From: Nothopassalora personata
Lineage: Eukaryota; Ascomycota; Dothideomycetes; Mycosphaerellales; Mycosphaerellaceae
DNA: 64,000 nucleotides
Direction: 5' to 3'
Assembly: GCA_033816765.1 (NCBI GenBank)
Contig: CM066291.1
Coordinates: 5,518,001 to 5,582,000 of the forward strand
The notes under the pieces: generated by a model
Seen by the model: only the letters and a program-made list of their open reading frames with translations
Told to the model about the DNA's origin: nothing
Databases searched by the model: none
Program-made: the position numbers and the translations under genes
Part shown: piece by piece, positions 34,900 to 47,154 of the stretch
Numbering within the stretch: position 1 is the first letter of the stretch
How the letters are laid out: every line of letters starts with the position of its first letter

Positions 34900-37800
34900 C
34901 TCTAACCTTAGTTCTAGCGTAAAGGATCTCTTCTACCTACTACTCTTCGTAAGACTTAATTATAATAGGGTCCGGCTATTTATTATCGATCTCCTATCTA
35001 GGCAAGGGGTCTTAGCTTATAGGTCGTAGTAAGTTAGGATAGAAGACCGGGTAGATCCCGTCGGGGATCCTAGACAAGCGTATAGATAACGGTAAGATTA
35101 CTTCTACTACCGTATACTTCGCGTGTCTATAGTCGAGGCTCTTCTTTAGTCGTATAGTAACATAGTTACGTAGATCTAGCTAAACTTTGTCGCCTACACG
35201 ATAGATTAGTACGGGCTTCCTGTCCCGGTTAGCGTAGTCCTCCTATTTTTAGGCGACTTCCGCTATGCTCGCCTAACATAGGTCCGTAATCTTTTGCATC
35301 CTTTCTACGAATAGCGTTACCCGTTACGCGGCGTCTAACTAAGAGGTCTCTAGATCCAGTTATAACTAAACGGGTAATAGTGCCTCGTATCCGTATACCG
35401 CGAAGAAGGGGCTTATTCCTAGCCTAGCGTAATACCGCGCGTTTAGAGCAAGTTGCGCCGTAGGGAGCTAGCGTTTCTAGTCGGACTACTTATAGTTAAT
35501 GTAGTTACGAAGGTAAGCCTAGACTTCCTAGTTTAACCGTTCCGGGCCTCCGTCGGTTTATAGGTAGTAGGCGGAGCTAAGCCTCTATTTTATACCGGTT
35601 AAACGATAGAAGGTCCTCTAGAAGGTACTCGTCCAGTAAGTACCCCGGTTACTCGTAATAGCTTAAGGGAGGCCGTAGTATCTTACCTAGCATTCTAAGA
35701 ACCTTTTAGCGTAGTCCTCGGCTTTTATAGTAGGCATCGCTTCTAAAACGACGGTCTTACTTAGTCGATCCTTAATTACCTAGAGGTAAGTGTTCCCTTA
35801 CGACTCGGGCATATCCGTTATAAAATCTATCGAGATCTCCTAGAAGAATCGGTCGGGGACCGGTAAGGGTTGTAGGAGGCCGTGTTTTTATTCTCTCTAC
35901 ACCTTATTCCTACCGTAGTAGTTATAGTTCCTTAAGAACTGCCTTACGTACTTAGACTATAGGGGCTAGTAGAAGTTGCGACTTAGTATCGATACTATAG
36001 AGTCCCGGCTAGGGTAGCCGTACACCGGTAAATCGTGCACGGATTGGATTAGCTTAGTTCGAAGGGTATCGTTCTATAGAATCGCTATGTCCGCCTCCTT
36101 ATAGTCGGACTCCGTAGAACTAGGAGCTCTAGGCACCTAAATCCTACCGCGGTGGCGAAGATACCCGTTACGGTCGATACTATAGTTACCTACTTGTACC
36201 TTAAGTTTCACCTCGCTAGGAAGTGAACGCGCTCCTACCTTAATCGCGCGGTGTACCGCTTAGAACGTGCTGTCCTTCTCGATAGTTCTTTTCTAAAGGT
36301 CGTTTAGCTCTTAGTCTTAGAAGGGTCCCTATAGTACGCCCGGTGAATCCGCCTCTTCTATAGCGGATAGTCCTTCGAACTACGTAGCTAAGATTCGTAC
36401 TAACGAAACCTTTATAGTCGAGCTAACGTCTACTACCTTTAAGCCCGGCTAATTCTTTACGATGTCCGGTTTAAGAAACCTACGATACCGTAATGACTTA
36501 TCGTCCTACCTAAGTGTGTCCTACCTCTTTCGAGAAAGGGCGTCCGGCACAATCGCCTCGGTGCCCGGCCTATATACTAGTAAAAACTAGAATTTTGTAA
36601 CTTCCTTAACCTACCGGATCTACCGTTCGGAAAGCTGTCTCTTCGTTATAAAGTATTCTAGGTTCTTGTAGTCCGTCTAGATTATAAAGGGCCTATATGT
36701 TTTTAACTCGGGAGCCTATTCTTTAAGATAGGACACTACCGCGAGCATCTCCTTATCGTAAATGTCGTAGTTAATCTTAGCCTTATTAAGCTTCCTCAAG
36801 TAGAATCCTACTAGTTTTACGACTCCGTCCTTTTCTTATAGGAGGGCGCCTCTAAGCGTAAAGCCGCTACAGTCCGTCTCTAAAAAGGTAGGGAGCTCCG
36901 GGTTCTAGTAGGCTAAAACTAGTACTTTATAGTACTTATTCTTTAGGGACTTAAACGCATTAGCCTAACGATCTCCCTAGGAAAACACCTTATTCTTACC
37001 GGTTAGCGACGTTAAGGGCTCGGCGAGCTTCAAATAGTTTAGAATAAACATCCGGTAGTAGTTCGCGAAGCCTAAGAAACGCCGCACTTCCTTCTAGGTA
37101 ACTAGTGCCTTCTAGTCCTTTACTGCTACTACCTTCTCGGGGTCGGGTCCTACTCCTATCCCGTCGGCATGTATAATAAACCCGAGGTACTTAACCTTCT
37201 TCTATGCGAACTTACACTTCCCTAGATCTAGGAAAAGGCCTCCGTCCTAAAGCTTCTAGAGCACGATGCGAACCTTCTAGAAATAGTCCTTTTTTGTTCC
37301 GTCGGAGTAAATAACGACGTCGTTAGCGTAGGCCGAGGTAAAGTCGTCTAGGTAGTCCCGTAATAAACTGTTAATGTACCGCTAGAATGTTATAGGGGCC
37401 CCGGATAAACCAAACGGGCATACTAGCTACTCCTATAGACCGAATCTAGTTCGAAAAGCCGTCTTATACTCTTCGCCTCGAGCTATCCGAAGGTGGTAGA
37501 ATGCGGCAATAACGTTAACCTTCGTAATCTATCTAGCGCCCGTTAGGTTCCGAATGGTTTCCGGGATCAATAGTAGCGGATAACGGTCCTACTTAGTGAT
37601 CGAGTTTAGTGCTCTATAATTATAGTAGAACCTAAGTCCTCCCCCGGGCTTCCTTACGAATAAGACGGGAGCCGCCGCTTCTAAGGTAGAAGGGCGAATA
37701 TAACCCTTACGCTATAGTTCCGTTAGTAACTTCCGGAGGATAAGTAGCTCGTCTTTAGACATGCTATAGAGCGGTCCCTAGGGCAATAGTTTCGGGCTTT

Positions 37801-39700
37801 CGTCGGCTTTCGTCCGTATCTCGATCTTATAGTTAAGGTCGCCGCGGTGTAGAGCTAGCTTATTAGCTTCCCTAGTAGAAAATAGCGGTAACATATCCTA
37901 AAGTTCTAGAGGCAAGCCCTTCTTAAGTTCCTCTCGCGTAGGCGGCTCCTTCTTACTAAGGGCTTTCTTAATATCTTCTATGGTTACTGCGGCAATCGTA
38001 GCGAAACGCTTACCCGATTCGTGTTCTTCGTAGTTACGTCCTTCGGGTACCTATTTCTTTGCTAAGCTATAGTAGTACCGGCGCTTTTTAGGCGTAGTCC
38101 GGATCTAGTTATACGCCTTCTACGGGTTCCCTAGGATTATAGGGAAGTCTAGATTAGGCACGACGTAAGTATAAACTACCTAGTGAATCCCGGCGGTTTC
38201 TATACGGAAGGCGACTACTCCTTCGATCGAGTTCCGCATCGCCTTCGTAAACCCTATAGCCTTGCGGCTCTCGTTGCTAACATACGTAAGACCGAGGCCT
38301 TTCGCTAGGTCTCCGTTAATTATAGCGTAGTATATGTATCCTTTATCGATAAGGGTAAACGTTCCGTAACTTTCGTTTAGGAGTACGTCGGTATATACAA
38401 GATTCCTATTTATAGAACTCTTAACTACGTTCTACCCCTTTACTAGTGCTTCTTTATCTCCTAGTTCTAGCTTTCGACTAGGAGCTAGTCTTTTCCTATC
38501 TCTTCGGGATCCGACTTAAACCCGTTATCCTCTAGGATCGGCGCGACCGAGGCCGTATTAATCCTAGTAGGATTGACTACTACGGCGTACGGGCATTTCT
38601 TTACTCGATGTCCGCTCGCTCTATAGCGGAAGCAGAGCTATTCTTAGCGCCTACGATCCCTCTCCGCGGTGTCTACCTATTTTGCTCTCTACCTCCCTTT
38701 GTCCTCCTTCCGAACTCTACGACTTCTAGAGCGGCCTCCGCTTATCTAGGTTAGTGCTATAATAGTGTTACTATCGGTATTAACCTAGCTACTAGCCGTT
38801 CTCGTAAAAGAACGGGTAGTTACTATAGCGGTCGTACTAGAGTCCTTATTGTTGTCCTTCTACCTCTTATAGGCTATTTTGAACTAGTCCGTGTCCTCGA
38901 GGTTAGTTATAATCCGTTTGACCTCCCCCGTAAACTCGTAGTAGTCCTCCTTCTTCGGTATAGCCGCCGTATATATCTGAACGGGGTTCGAGAAGGTGTT
39001 ACGTAAGTAACTAATCTTCGCGTCGTCGCTCTAGTTCTCTCCGCCGGCGCTTAGTAGGAGTCCGTCGAATTTCATCTAGTAATCGTACTAAGGTTAACCG
39101 TTCGTATATTTAATCTTAGTAAGCTACTCTAGGGCCTTGGCGCGCTCGTTGCTATTACTAAAGACTTTCTCGAGTTGCGTAAAGAAAGTAACGGGGTCCT
39201 TCCTAAGTTCGCCGTCTCCCTTATCCTAGAAGTGCCGTATCCTAGTACGCTCTCTCGCTAGTAAGGTGTCGTTAATCGCGTCCTAGTAATACTCCTTAGA
39301 GAGCGTCGGTTTTAGGGCGGATCGCACCCTAAAAGAGCTCTTTAACCTTAAGAAGTAATCGCGGAATATCTCTACCTTACCGTCCTAGGAAGGGGGGTTC
39401 TAACCTCTAGGACCCGACGGTTCTTCTCCGGTACGCGGCGAGGGCGCGGCGGCGTTTAGCGTCTATAGTAGCTGTCTTATTAGGTCACTAGTAGTCGTCT
39501 CATTATAAACTAGTAGCGAGACTACAGGTGTTAACTAACGTCGAGCGTCTTCCGATTCTTTTAAAGCGGCGCGCGTTGTAATTAACTCGGCTTACATCTC
39601 TTCCTATCGCTAGTATAGTTACTATAGCATAAGTTAGAAGTTTTTATTTGGGGCACTAGTCCTGGGGTTCTTGCTACCCGGCGACGTTATTACGTATTCC
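34900..39700 (-). pseudogene. Degenerate gag-pol of the Ty3/gypsy element
   Basis: Boundaries are approximate. Minus-strand translation shows a CCHC knuckle at 38593-38634 whose second cysteine has become tyrosine (CFRY, then SGHRVKKC). RT lies at about 37200-37700, with EEYKTAFRTRFGL, CPFGLSGAP and a YxDD box (37319-37330) read as YAND. RNase H is at about 36600-37000 (LETDCSGF, YDKEMLAVVSYLKE). The integrase core is at about 35430-35870 (DFITDMPES, VIKDRLSKT, DGGPE). Stops occur where Trp (TGG) and Gln (CAG/CAA) belong. Each noted damage fits G-to-A in TpG or C-to-T in CpA. No protein can be made from it. Confidence 0.85.
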
Positions 39701-39748
39701 GTCTCTTTAATAGTAGGTGCCTAGCTAATTCGAATAGATCGAACTTAA

Positions 39749-39910
39749 TGTTACGGGTAAACGACGTATACACTAAAGTTCTAAAAAGTTTGTAATAAGT
39801 TCGATATAGAAGAAAGGGGAAGTTATACGCTGTCCGAAGAAAAGGTGTCGGAAAGCAATCCGCACGCACAGGCGTAGCCTATGCTAAGAAACAGGGGCCC
39901 GCCCCTTACA
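39749..39910 (-). repeat. 5' long terminal repeat
   Basis: The 162-bp partner of 32943-33104 and the 5' LTR in the minus-strand sense. It carries the TpA form at eight of ten transition differences, so it was hit harder by RIP. The adjoining internal sequence (39731-39748), where a tRNA primer site should be, could not be matched to a tRNA end; RIP may have blurred it. Confidence 0.92.
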
Positions 39911-40150
39911 TACTAGAACCCTTATTTAATATCTCTTAATATCTTATATTTAGTGAATTATATCTGAAACTATAGATAAATATAGTATTATTAGTCCTCT
40001 GTCTATAGAACTACTTAATATAAGCTATACCTATACTTATATATCTATATTATACTAATCTCTTTATTTATCTTTATTTAGATGATAGAATTTATTAAGC
40101 ATAAATTCAAAAATAAGTAAACAATAGAGTATAAGTAACTAGATCAACAA
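39911..40150. repeat. AT-rich island, right half
   Basis: Begins with the target duplication TACTA and continues for about 240 bp with the same AT-rich, TA-rich composition seen left of the element (32751-32942). The two halves together form one island of about 430 bp without a recognisable element. Confidence 0.6.
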
Positions 40151-41749
40151 CCTAAAGATTGCTACCGCACTAGACACTATGAACTGGAACAAGACTTACG
40201 CCCTGAAACTTCTAGTGGCTGCGCTCTTTGCTGGCCCAGTCCTGAATACGAAGCTCCTTGCTGCAAATTTTGTCGTACAGTAAACATATGGGCTGGAATT
40301 GCTTCTGGACTAGTGTATTGCGATTCCACTGCATCGGATAGCTAACGAGTGATGCAGTGTGATTCCGATTGCTAGGAGTGGCGTGGGATACGAGAAAGTT
40401 TCTGAAGGCTGAGGAATGCTGAGACCAGGGACGATATGTTTAGGACATTCATTTTTTGGTCGTTACGGCTGGCTTGAGCTGTCCCGTCGTTCTTGCAAAC
40501 GTGTAGTAGCTCCGCTGATCGCTGCAAGGGGTTTGTGATGCTCGAAGCGCTTGAGCGTGTGGCCTTCCAGTTCAAGTCGAACGCTCGGAGAGCACAAGTA
40601 CAAGCTGGAGCAGCGGTGGATCGGAGAAGTACAAGAGTTATGCTCGGGGAGCAAGTTGATGCCAATCTTGAAGCTGAGCAGAGACCCAGGTATGACGAGC
40701 CGAGTCCAACGTGCTCGTGGAAGAGAGAAAATGCGCAAGCCGCCTTCATGATTCGGCTTAACGTCTCTCACATGTGATGCTTGCCCTCGCTTATCACGCA
40801 AGCTCACATCTTCCCTCATGAGATTCGCGAATCGAAACGATCTCATGATGTCGCCCGGACTTTCAGACCGTCTGCAAGTACTCCCTCAATGTAGTACGAT
40901 GCTTGACAACTCATTGGACGTGGCCAAGGCACAGTGCTCCTTGTCACAGATACCGTCGCCCATCCGAGGTATATGCCCGGAGCGAATGATCAGGAGGTTC
41001 ACCATCAATACAGATACTGTGCCATAGCCTGTAGCGACGCTCGGACATGCAGATCAAGGACGGAAAATCCCAGCCACGACAATCTCTAGAGTACACTATC
41101 AAGCTCGATTCTCCTTCTCCACCAGCTTCTCAATCTGTGCCGCGGCGTCGAATTGAGCCATAGCTATCTTCCACAGGCGCGGGAGGTGTCATGTGCGTGT
41201 CCTGGGTCCTGCTTTTGCACACTTAGAGCAATATGCTCCATAACTTAGCACGGGACGTCTGGCTGCTGCTACTGATCGGATATGCAGCAGCCTTACCTAC
41301 TGAAGATTGCTGATTTCGTGCCTGAAATGCTGAAATGCTGACAGCCGTGCAGGCCGTCGTATGCAGTGAAGAGCTGCCTGGCTTTCGACAAATGCGACCT
41401 GGTTGTCGAGTCTCGCCGTTTGGGATACTTATCGTAGTGTAACAGAGGCTTAAGGGAACATATCAGCGAATATATCTGCAAGTGCTTCTAACTAGGCCCG
41501 ACGAGAGCTTGACTTACGTAAAGCTTGACCTTCATCAGGCTGCTGAAGAGTAGACAGTCGCTCACGTCGCCTAAGTGATCAAGCCTAGCGTGTTTGACTC
41601 GTGATCAGGACCCTTGACCCCTAAAGCAAGCTTTTATCTCTCTTCACGTCTAGATTCAACAATGGAACGGGTTCCGCGATATCGCTCGAACAAAAAACCG
41701 TCTGCGACTTGACACTAAGCGCTCATCGCTTGACCTTCCTCATGCTCCC
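40151..41749. other. Intergenic, no supported gene
   Basis: About 1.6 kb of normal base composition. Overlapping frames of 60-127 codons at 40370-40850 lie on both strands without motifs. A short minus-strand segment near 41105-41180 reads WKIAMAQFDAAAQIEKLVEK before a stop, which could be the end of a lost gene, but no further coding sequence could be attached to it. Confidence 0.5.
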
Positions 41750-42232
41750 CTATCGGCTGAATGTTTCTTTCCCACCGGCCAGTCCCAAACTGCTCATCCT
41801 CTCGCTCCAAAACTCTGACTCCCTTTCCACTAACCGCTTAACCTCATCAGCACCATCTCTCGCTCTCTGCGCCTGCACATCCAGCCAAATGCACTGTCCC
41901 CGAAAACTCGGACAAAAGCCAGGCTCATGCCAGGAATGATAAGCCCGATAACTCGCCGCGTTGTCTGCCGCATGCTCTTCGTATGCTGTCTGTGCTTCAC
42001 GAAGTAAGCGCTCGTAGATTGGAAGAGCTTCGATCGCGATCTGTTGATGCGCCTCAAGCAATGCGGGCCTTGCCAAGAAGTATCTGCGCCAGGTTTGGGG
42101 GTTTGACTCCCAATAGACGATGGGGCTGGAGGCAAGGACTTCTTCGTAGATTATGAGGCGGAGCTCTGCCGGGAGATTGTTCAGCAGGGAGAACTTGTTA
42201 TCTTGGCTTGACTTTTCGGTGGTGGTTGTCAT
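41750..42232 (-). CDS. LPAELR-type (2EXR/F-box-like) protein, apparently intact
   Basis: Single-exon protein of 160 residues. Residues about 15-30 read LLNNLPAELRLIIYEEVLAS, the family opening box. ARPALLEAHQQIAIEALPIY follows at the spacing of the second block (usually ALLRTCRQIRSEALPIFY). The remainder is charged and probably helical (DVQAQRARDGADEVKRLVER). It is the only copy in the window that shows both blocks in frame, no lesion and a family-like C-terminal half. Function is unknown; such proteins are often lineage-specific and multicopy in Dothideomycetes. Confidence 0.72.
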   Translation of the reverse strand: MTTTTEKSSQDNKFSLLNNLPAELRLIIYEEVLASSPIVYWESNPQTWRRYFLARPALLEAHQQIAIEALPIYERLLREAQTAYEEHAADNAASYRAYHSWHEPGFCPSFRGQCIWLDVQAQRARDGADEVKRLVERESEFWSERMSSLGLAGGKETFSR

Positions 42233-44763
42233 GATGTCGAGCTTCGGGTGCTCCTAGTGTGGCCACCAAACAGCATGAGGATGAGCTCGCGTATATGCTA
42301 TGCTACTGATAGCTGCAGTGGACAAGAATGTAGAAAACACATGGAACATATCCAGTGGAGGCAGGAAAGCTTCGGTGGTGAAGATGCGAAAAGTAGCCGT
42401 GGCGTGTGTAAGCGTGACCTCTCCCTTCACGTATGTCAGCGGAGTGTTTCTATACGTTCACAGTTTGAACTGCGGCCCTCTGTAAGCGTATACATGTCAC
42501 GAGAGGAGATTCATCCAATTCATGGCTGTATCAGCTCCTTCGAAGCAGAACGCAAAGTTCAGCGCCTGCGTCCCGGACGATTCTTTGAGGCTGCATCCCG
42601 CTGCAGTCCTACCTTGGCGTAGAGCGCACAGCGCTACTTCATCCCTGACGCGGTTATATCTTCCAAGACCAGTCGTGGTGCCTCTTCACCAATGCTCTTA
42701 TTACGTTGACCACCTCGGATAGCGTATTCGTCCTCCTTCTCTGTGATACCCTGCGGGAAATCGCCCAAGCCTTTGCCGGGTATGTGAACTTGATTGACAG
42801 AGGCGACGAAGGCTTCTGGATACTCTCTGGATTCTTCAACATGTACAAGTGAAGCCATCATAGACACGGAGAGCACGCTGAGCTTAGGTCCTGATATCAT
42901 AAATCTTCATCATTGTAATTTATGAAGATCCCCTCGCCCTTCTGAGTTTCCTTTAGTGCACCAATACTCTGGGGATTGTTGTCGATCTTTCGCTGTGTTG
43001 CATTGGGTACGCATGCATGCTTGAAGAGAGATATTTCGAGTTACAAATCCGTCTCGTTGTCGCCCCCAAAAGCATTAGCTTTGTATATGTGGAAGATCTT
43101 GGACTTGTAAGGTCGGTAACCTCCGTGGAGGTGCAGATAGCGTTGCTGATCCCACGCACCGTGGACGCGAAAGGCGATCGAGGACCATTGCGACAGATGA
43201 TCCCACAGTCCACGGCCAGCCTTGATGCTGCGGGAGGACAAACCACGGCGGACGTCGTTCAAAAATGACTTTAATAGCATGACTTGTCGATGAAGATGAA
43301 AGACAACATCGCGCGTGGTCCGACATCGGCGGGATCAAAGCGCCTGCCCAATGCTCACCAACATTGATGGTGAGGGGTGTCATTCTTGAGCTGTGATGTT
43401 GGGGAGGAGCTACTGCTCAGACGTGTAATGGTTCGGTGGGTGAGTCGATGATTGTGCCTTGGATCGTCAATGTCCTCTGCTGATAAGTCAATGCGATCTC
43501 ATTGCCGTGTTCGCCGGCAATAAGACTATCGTTCAGCAGTGCCACCACATTTCGATCCATATTCCGATGCCAGGCACGCCAGGGCGCCACAACAGGCAGC
43601 AACAGAACAGGCATCAACAACACAGGCAGCAACACAAGCTAATACCTTACCTCGTGCTCTGATACCATGCAGGCCGACGCGTTGCGATGGCGATGGGGAG
43701 AAGCATCAGAGTGACTTAAACACTTGCACATGACCCCTTGCAGCATTCACAAAAGCTGAGAGAATATGTGGTATCAACGACCAGTCGGCATGCAGACCGG
43801 CTGTACCCAAAATGACCAACAGTGGAGCGACAGTGGTACAGTATAGGCGGCTTGAAGCATTGCACAGCCATCGCGGTGCCGTATCCGGCACGTGTGCACT
43901 GCCATATTTCGTGCCTGGCCCTTTCGTGCTGGCGCATCCTTTGGGGCTGCGCACGAGCGTAGGCTACTGCAGAAAGGAACACAGTACCGTACAGGCGGCA
44001 TTTGTTTCAGAAATCAAAGTGCTGACGTTGATCGTCGGTAGTGTGCAAGGGGGTTGACTCCTACGTTCCGACAGTCGAACCTGAGAGAGCGAGTGTTGCG
44101 ATTATCGTGGCTGAGGTGCAGGATTCCAGTGCGGGTTGCGATGTGGCATGCAATGGATGTGCGATAGAGGAGAAGTTGCTGCCTGAGGAATACTGTACGA
44201 ACGAAACACATCTGACCGGGGTGCTCGCGTTTCACAGTTCCGGTCCCAAAATAGAATAGACAGCCACCCACGCTGAGCCAGCAGCCGGCTATTGCTACAA
44301 ATGCTCACTCACTCTCAATTGGATAGTCGCTGTTGACGAGTGTTCAGGTGAGCATGCATCTCGAGTCTTGGTGTCGACGTCAGTAGTTTGCGTAGTCTTG
44401 CAGGAAACCGATGTCCTCGCGACGTGGTTGACAGACAGGAGTCGCCATCTCGTCTCGCCATGTCGTCGTGCAAGTCGAACGGCATTCCGCATCGTGAAAA
44501 GTGTACAGTATCTTGAGGTGAATGATGATTATTAGATGGGCGAGCATCTTGGTTTAATGTTGGCCCCATCATGCCCGGCTGGCCTCCATTTGGCGCATCC
44601 TTCATCATTCGCCAGACCCAAGCCCAAACCGCTCGGGTACAGTACAAGTGTACAAGCGCCAGCTCGACTCTACTTGCTGCGAACACAAGCGCTTGTGATC
44701 GCTGTTCTATTCTGAGTTCAGCAGCAGCATCATCGTACCTACACACTGCTCCCTCTCACCTCC
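42233..44763. other. Long intergenic region upstream of CRZ1
   Basis: About 2.5 kb without a supported gene. Many overlapping frames of 60-143 codons on both strands show no motif. The right part (about 44560-44763) is the likely CRZ1 leader: it is C/A-rich and gives way directly to the coding ATG. Confidence 0.55.
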
Positions 44764-47154
44764 ATGGAGCCAAACCGCGCTCGCTCGCCCTCGGCGAGCC
44801 ACGCAACCCATATAAGGCAGCACACGTCCGCCTCGCCTCACCCGCCCACCTTGGCTTCGTCTTCATATGTCGCCGGCGATTCCCTCAACACTGCCTCCCA
44901 GCAGACCACCTTCCCCGCTCTCAACAGCTCCGCCGCATTCGGCGACCCGTCCTTCACCACCGACTACACCCGGCAGGTGCAGCTAGGCTTCGGACCCACC
45001 TATACCGACTTCGAGCAGCAACAGCAGCAGCAGCAGCAACAGGCACCGCTCCACCACCACCACCACCAGCAGCAGCAGCAGTCGCAAAGCAACAACGTGA
45101 CCAACCACACCTTCCTGCAGGCCCAAGGCCTCTCACCCACCAACACGACCAACTCGGCATCCTCCGCCGCGTTTCCCTCCTTCGACTTCAACCACACCGG
45201 TCTCGACCAGAATACGTCGCTAGACCCGAGCTTGCTGTCTGCCGACCTCGACTTGCTGCCAACCGGCTCAGAGAACGTGGGCATACTCGACCACATGGCG
45301 ACCACAATGTCCTCCCACTCGCCGACTCCTCCGCATCTCTTCAACAACAACAACGACATGGGCAGGCGCAGCTCAGCCAGTCCCAGCCCGCACGCCTCAC
45401 CACGATTCCCACAAGCACAACAACCCAACTTCGGAATGAGCAGGCCGCGACAGGTATCGGAGTCGCTGGATCCGTCAAGCGCGCTGTACCCGCAGGGACA
45501 AGGAAACGAGTGGATGGGCATGGGCGCATATCGATCGCACAAGCGGACCCCTTCAGACAACCTCTCAGACATATCGTCGAATCACGCGTCACCGTACATG
45601 GGCACATTGGACGACATCAATTCGCACACATCTCCGCTGCTCAATCCCACCAGCGATCCCTCCTTCAACAATGGCCTCGGCCTCGACCATTTCAGCTTGA
45701 ACGAGAACCAGCAGCACCAACGCTTCGCTTCTCACAGCCCAGGTCACAGTCCCGCACACTCGCCATACCTTGGGCCACAACCGCAGCAGACTCTACCACC
45801 ATTTACAGCAGAAAACAACTTTGGCCTGAATCCTACGTCGAATGGACCATTCGGGCAACCACAGAATGGGTATGATATGTTCCAAGGGATGGGCGCCGAA
45901 GCATTTCCCTCACTCAATCAAGGCGGAAGCCCAGGCGAGTTCGGTCAGGCAGATCACATGAGCCCCCCAGAAATCAACATCGACTTTGCGCCACCATCGA
46001 GAGTGTCGACCATCAACATGGAAGATGCCAACTCAGCAGATGCGCTCAGTCCGCCTGCAAGAGGTGGGTATTCGCGCCTAACAATTGTAGGATCTCCAAC
46101 GCTGACTCATATTCTAGCACCCAGCCGGCAAAGGGCTAAATCCGACTCCACCATCTCCAGGTCAACATCAGCGGCGGTGAGCAATCGTGGTCGATCTCCT
46201 TCCGCCGGAGGCGTAAGCCTTTCACCGTATGACAACGCAAAGCCAGCATCGCGGTCACCTTCTCCCGCTTCACGAGGACGAAGTGGCTCCCTGAATCGCA
46301 ATCGCAGCTCCAGCAATGCCTCGGATCAGCGTGACTATATTCTAGACTTGGCGAACCCGGAGAGGACACCTTCCAATGGACCCGCTGGCGACAAGCGTGG
46401 CCAGAAACATCCGGCGACGTTCCAATGTACGCTTTGCCCCAAGCGATTCACCCGAGCATATAACCTCCGGTCGCATCTACGCACGCATACGGATGAGAGG
46501 CCGTTCGTTTGCACCGTCTGTGGCAAAGCGTTCGCACGTCAGCATGACCGGAAACGACATGAAGGTCTGCACTCCGGCGAGAAGAAGTTCGTTTGCAAGG
46601 GTACCCTGCAAAGCGGATCATCCTGGGGTTGCGGAAGACGGTTTGCCCGTGCTGATGCTTTGGGACGGCACTTCCGCTCGGAAGCTGGTCGCGTGTGCAT
46701 CAAGCCTCTCCTAGACGAAGAAGCCGCCGATCGCCAACGTGCTTACATCGAGGAGCAGCAACAAGCACAAGTGGCAGCCGGCCTCGTAGCACCACAACCG
46801 CTCGTCAACCAACCACAGATAGACATGATGACCAACTTCCTACCCGAGGCACTCCTCGCCCAGTATCCAGCACTCAGAGGGCTGGACTGGAACACGATAC
46901 CTCAAGGCCCCCCTCCCGACGAAGATGCAAGTGGCCGCAACTCCTTCGACGGCTCGCGCGGCGGGAGCGACTACAACGAAGACTTTTCCGAAAACGACAT
47001 GAGCGGGTACTCCGACTCCGCCATGGGTGGTATGACCAATATGAATAACATGAACTTGGGCATGAATCAAATGCAAACGAACGGGATGCACCAGCAGAAC
47101 TACTTTGGCGGGAATCAGGCTGGAGATTACCTTAGTGACTTTGAGGGACGATGA
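44764..47154 (+). CDS. CRZ1: Calcineurin-responsive C2H2 zinc-finger transcription factor Crz1/CrzA
   Basis: Moves to the nucleus when calcineurin dephosphorylates it after calcium or cell-wall stress. Exons are 44764-46063 and 46118-47154, giving 778 residues; the 54-nt intron is a multiple of three and has no stop, so an unspliced reading adds 18 residues, but it has a donor GTGGGT, a GCTGAC branch point and TTCTAG. The long N-terminus is disordered, with poly-Gln and poly-His runs (45018-45090). [12 protein letters not shown] resembles a PxIxIT-type calcineurin docking site, followed by a Ser-rich region ([14 protein letters not shown]). Zinc fingers begin [19 protein letters not shown] and [20 protein letters not shown]; a third, atypical one has [10 protein letters not shown]...[16 protein letters not shown] +1 overlapping frame of 434 codons is a composition shadow. 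Confidence 0.94.
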   Translation: MEPNRARSPSASHATHIRQHTSASPHPPTLASSSYVAGDSLNTASQQTTFPALNSSAAFGDPSFTTDYTRQVQLGFGPTYTDFEQQQQQQQQQAPLHHHHHQQQQQSQSNNVTNHTFLQAQGLSPTNTTNSASSAAFPSFDFNHTGLDQNTSLDPSLLSADLDLLPTGSENVGILDHMATTMSSHSPTPPHLFNNNNDMGRRSSASPSPHASPRFPQAQQPNFGMSRPRQVSESLDPSSALYPQGQGNEWMGMGAYRSHKRTPSDNLSDISSNHASPYMGTLDDINSHTSPLLNPTSDPSFNNGLGLDHFSLNENQQHQRFASHSPGHSPAHSPYLGPQPQQTLPPFTAENNFGLNPTSNGPFGQPQNGYDMFQGMGAEAFPSLNQGGSPGEFGQADHMSPPEINIDFAPPSRVSTINMEDANSADALSPPARGGYSRLTIVGSPTLTHILAPSRQRAKSDSTISRSTSAAVSNRGRSPSAGGVSLSPYDNAKPASRSPSPASRGRSGSLNRNRSSSNASDQRDYILDLANPERTPSNGPAGDKRGQKHPATFQCTLCPKRFTRAYNLRSHLRTHTDERPFVCTVCGKAFARQHDRKRHEGLHSGEKKFVCKGTLQSGSSWGCGRRFARADALGRHFRSEAGRVCIKPLLDEEAADRQRAYIEEQQQAQVAAGLVAPQPLVNQPQIDMMTNFLPEALLAQYPALRGLDWNTIPQGPPPDEDASGRNSFDGSRGGSDYNEDFSENDMSGYSDSAMGGMTNMNNMNLGMNQMQTNGMHQQNYFGGNQAGDYLSDFEGR

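Larger units (their letters stand above)
32943..39910 (-). mobile_element. Ty3/gypsy LTR retrotransposon, full length, inactivated
   Basis: A 6,968-bp element bounded by direct 162-bp repeats (32943-33104 and 39749-39910) that begin TG and end CA, flanked by the duplication TACTA (32938-32942 and 39911-39915). Sense is minus: reading from the right LTR, a nucleocapsid zinc knuckle, reverse transcriptase, RNase H and integrase can be recognised in that order, the Ty3/gypsy order. A polypurine tract precedes the left (3') LTR. No frame of 70 codons or more survives; TAG and TAA replace Trp and Gln codons throughout. The two LTRs differ at 11 positions, ten of them transitions at CpA/TpG, which is the RIP signature. 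Element name unknown. Confidence 0.93.

Noticed and set aside
41105..41180. Minus-strand segment reading WKIAMAQFDAAAQIEKLVEK before a stop
   Set aside because: Only about 25 codons with a stop just upstream and no acceptor site; cannot be attached to any gene.
44571..45875. 434-codon plus-strand frame overlapping the start of CRZ1
   Set aside because: It lies in the +1 frame of a low-complexity, Gln/Ser/Pro-rich coding region; the CRZ1 frame has zinc fingers and family motifs, this one has none.
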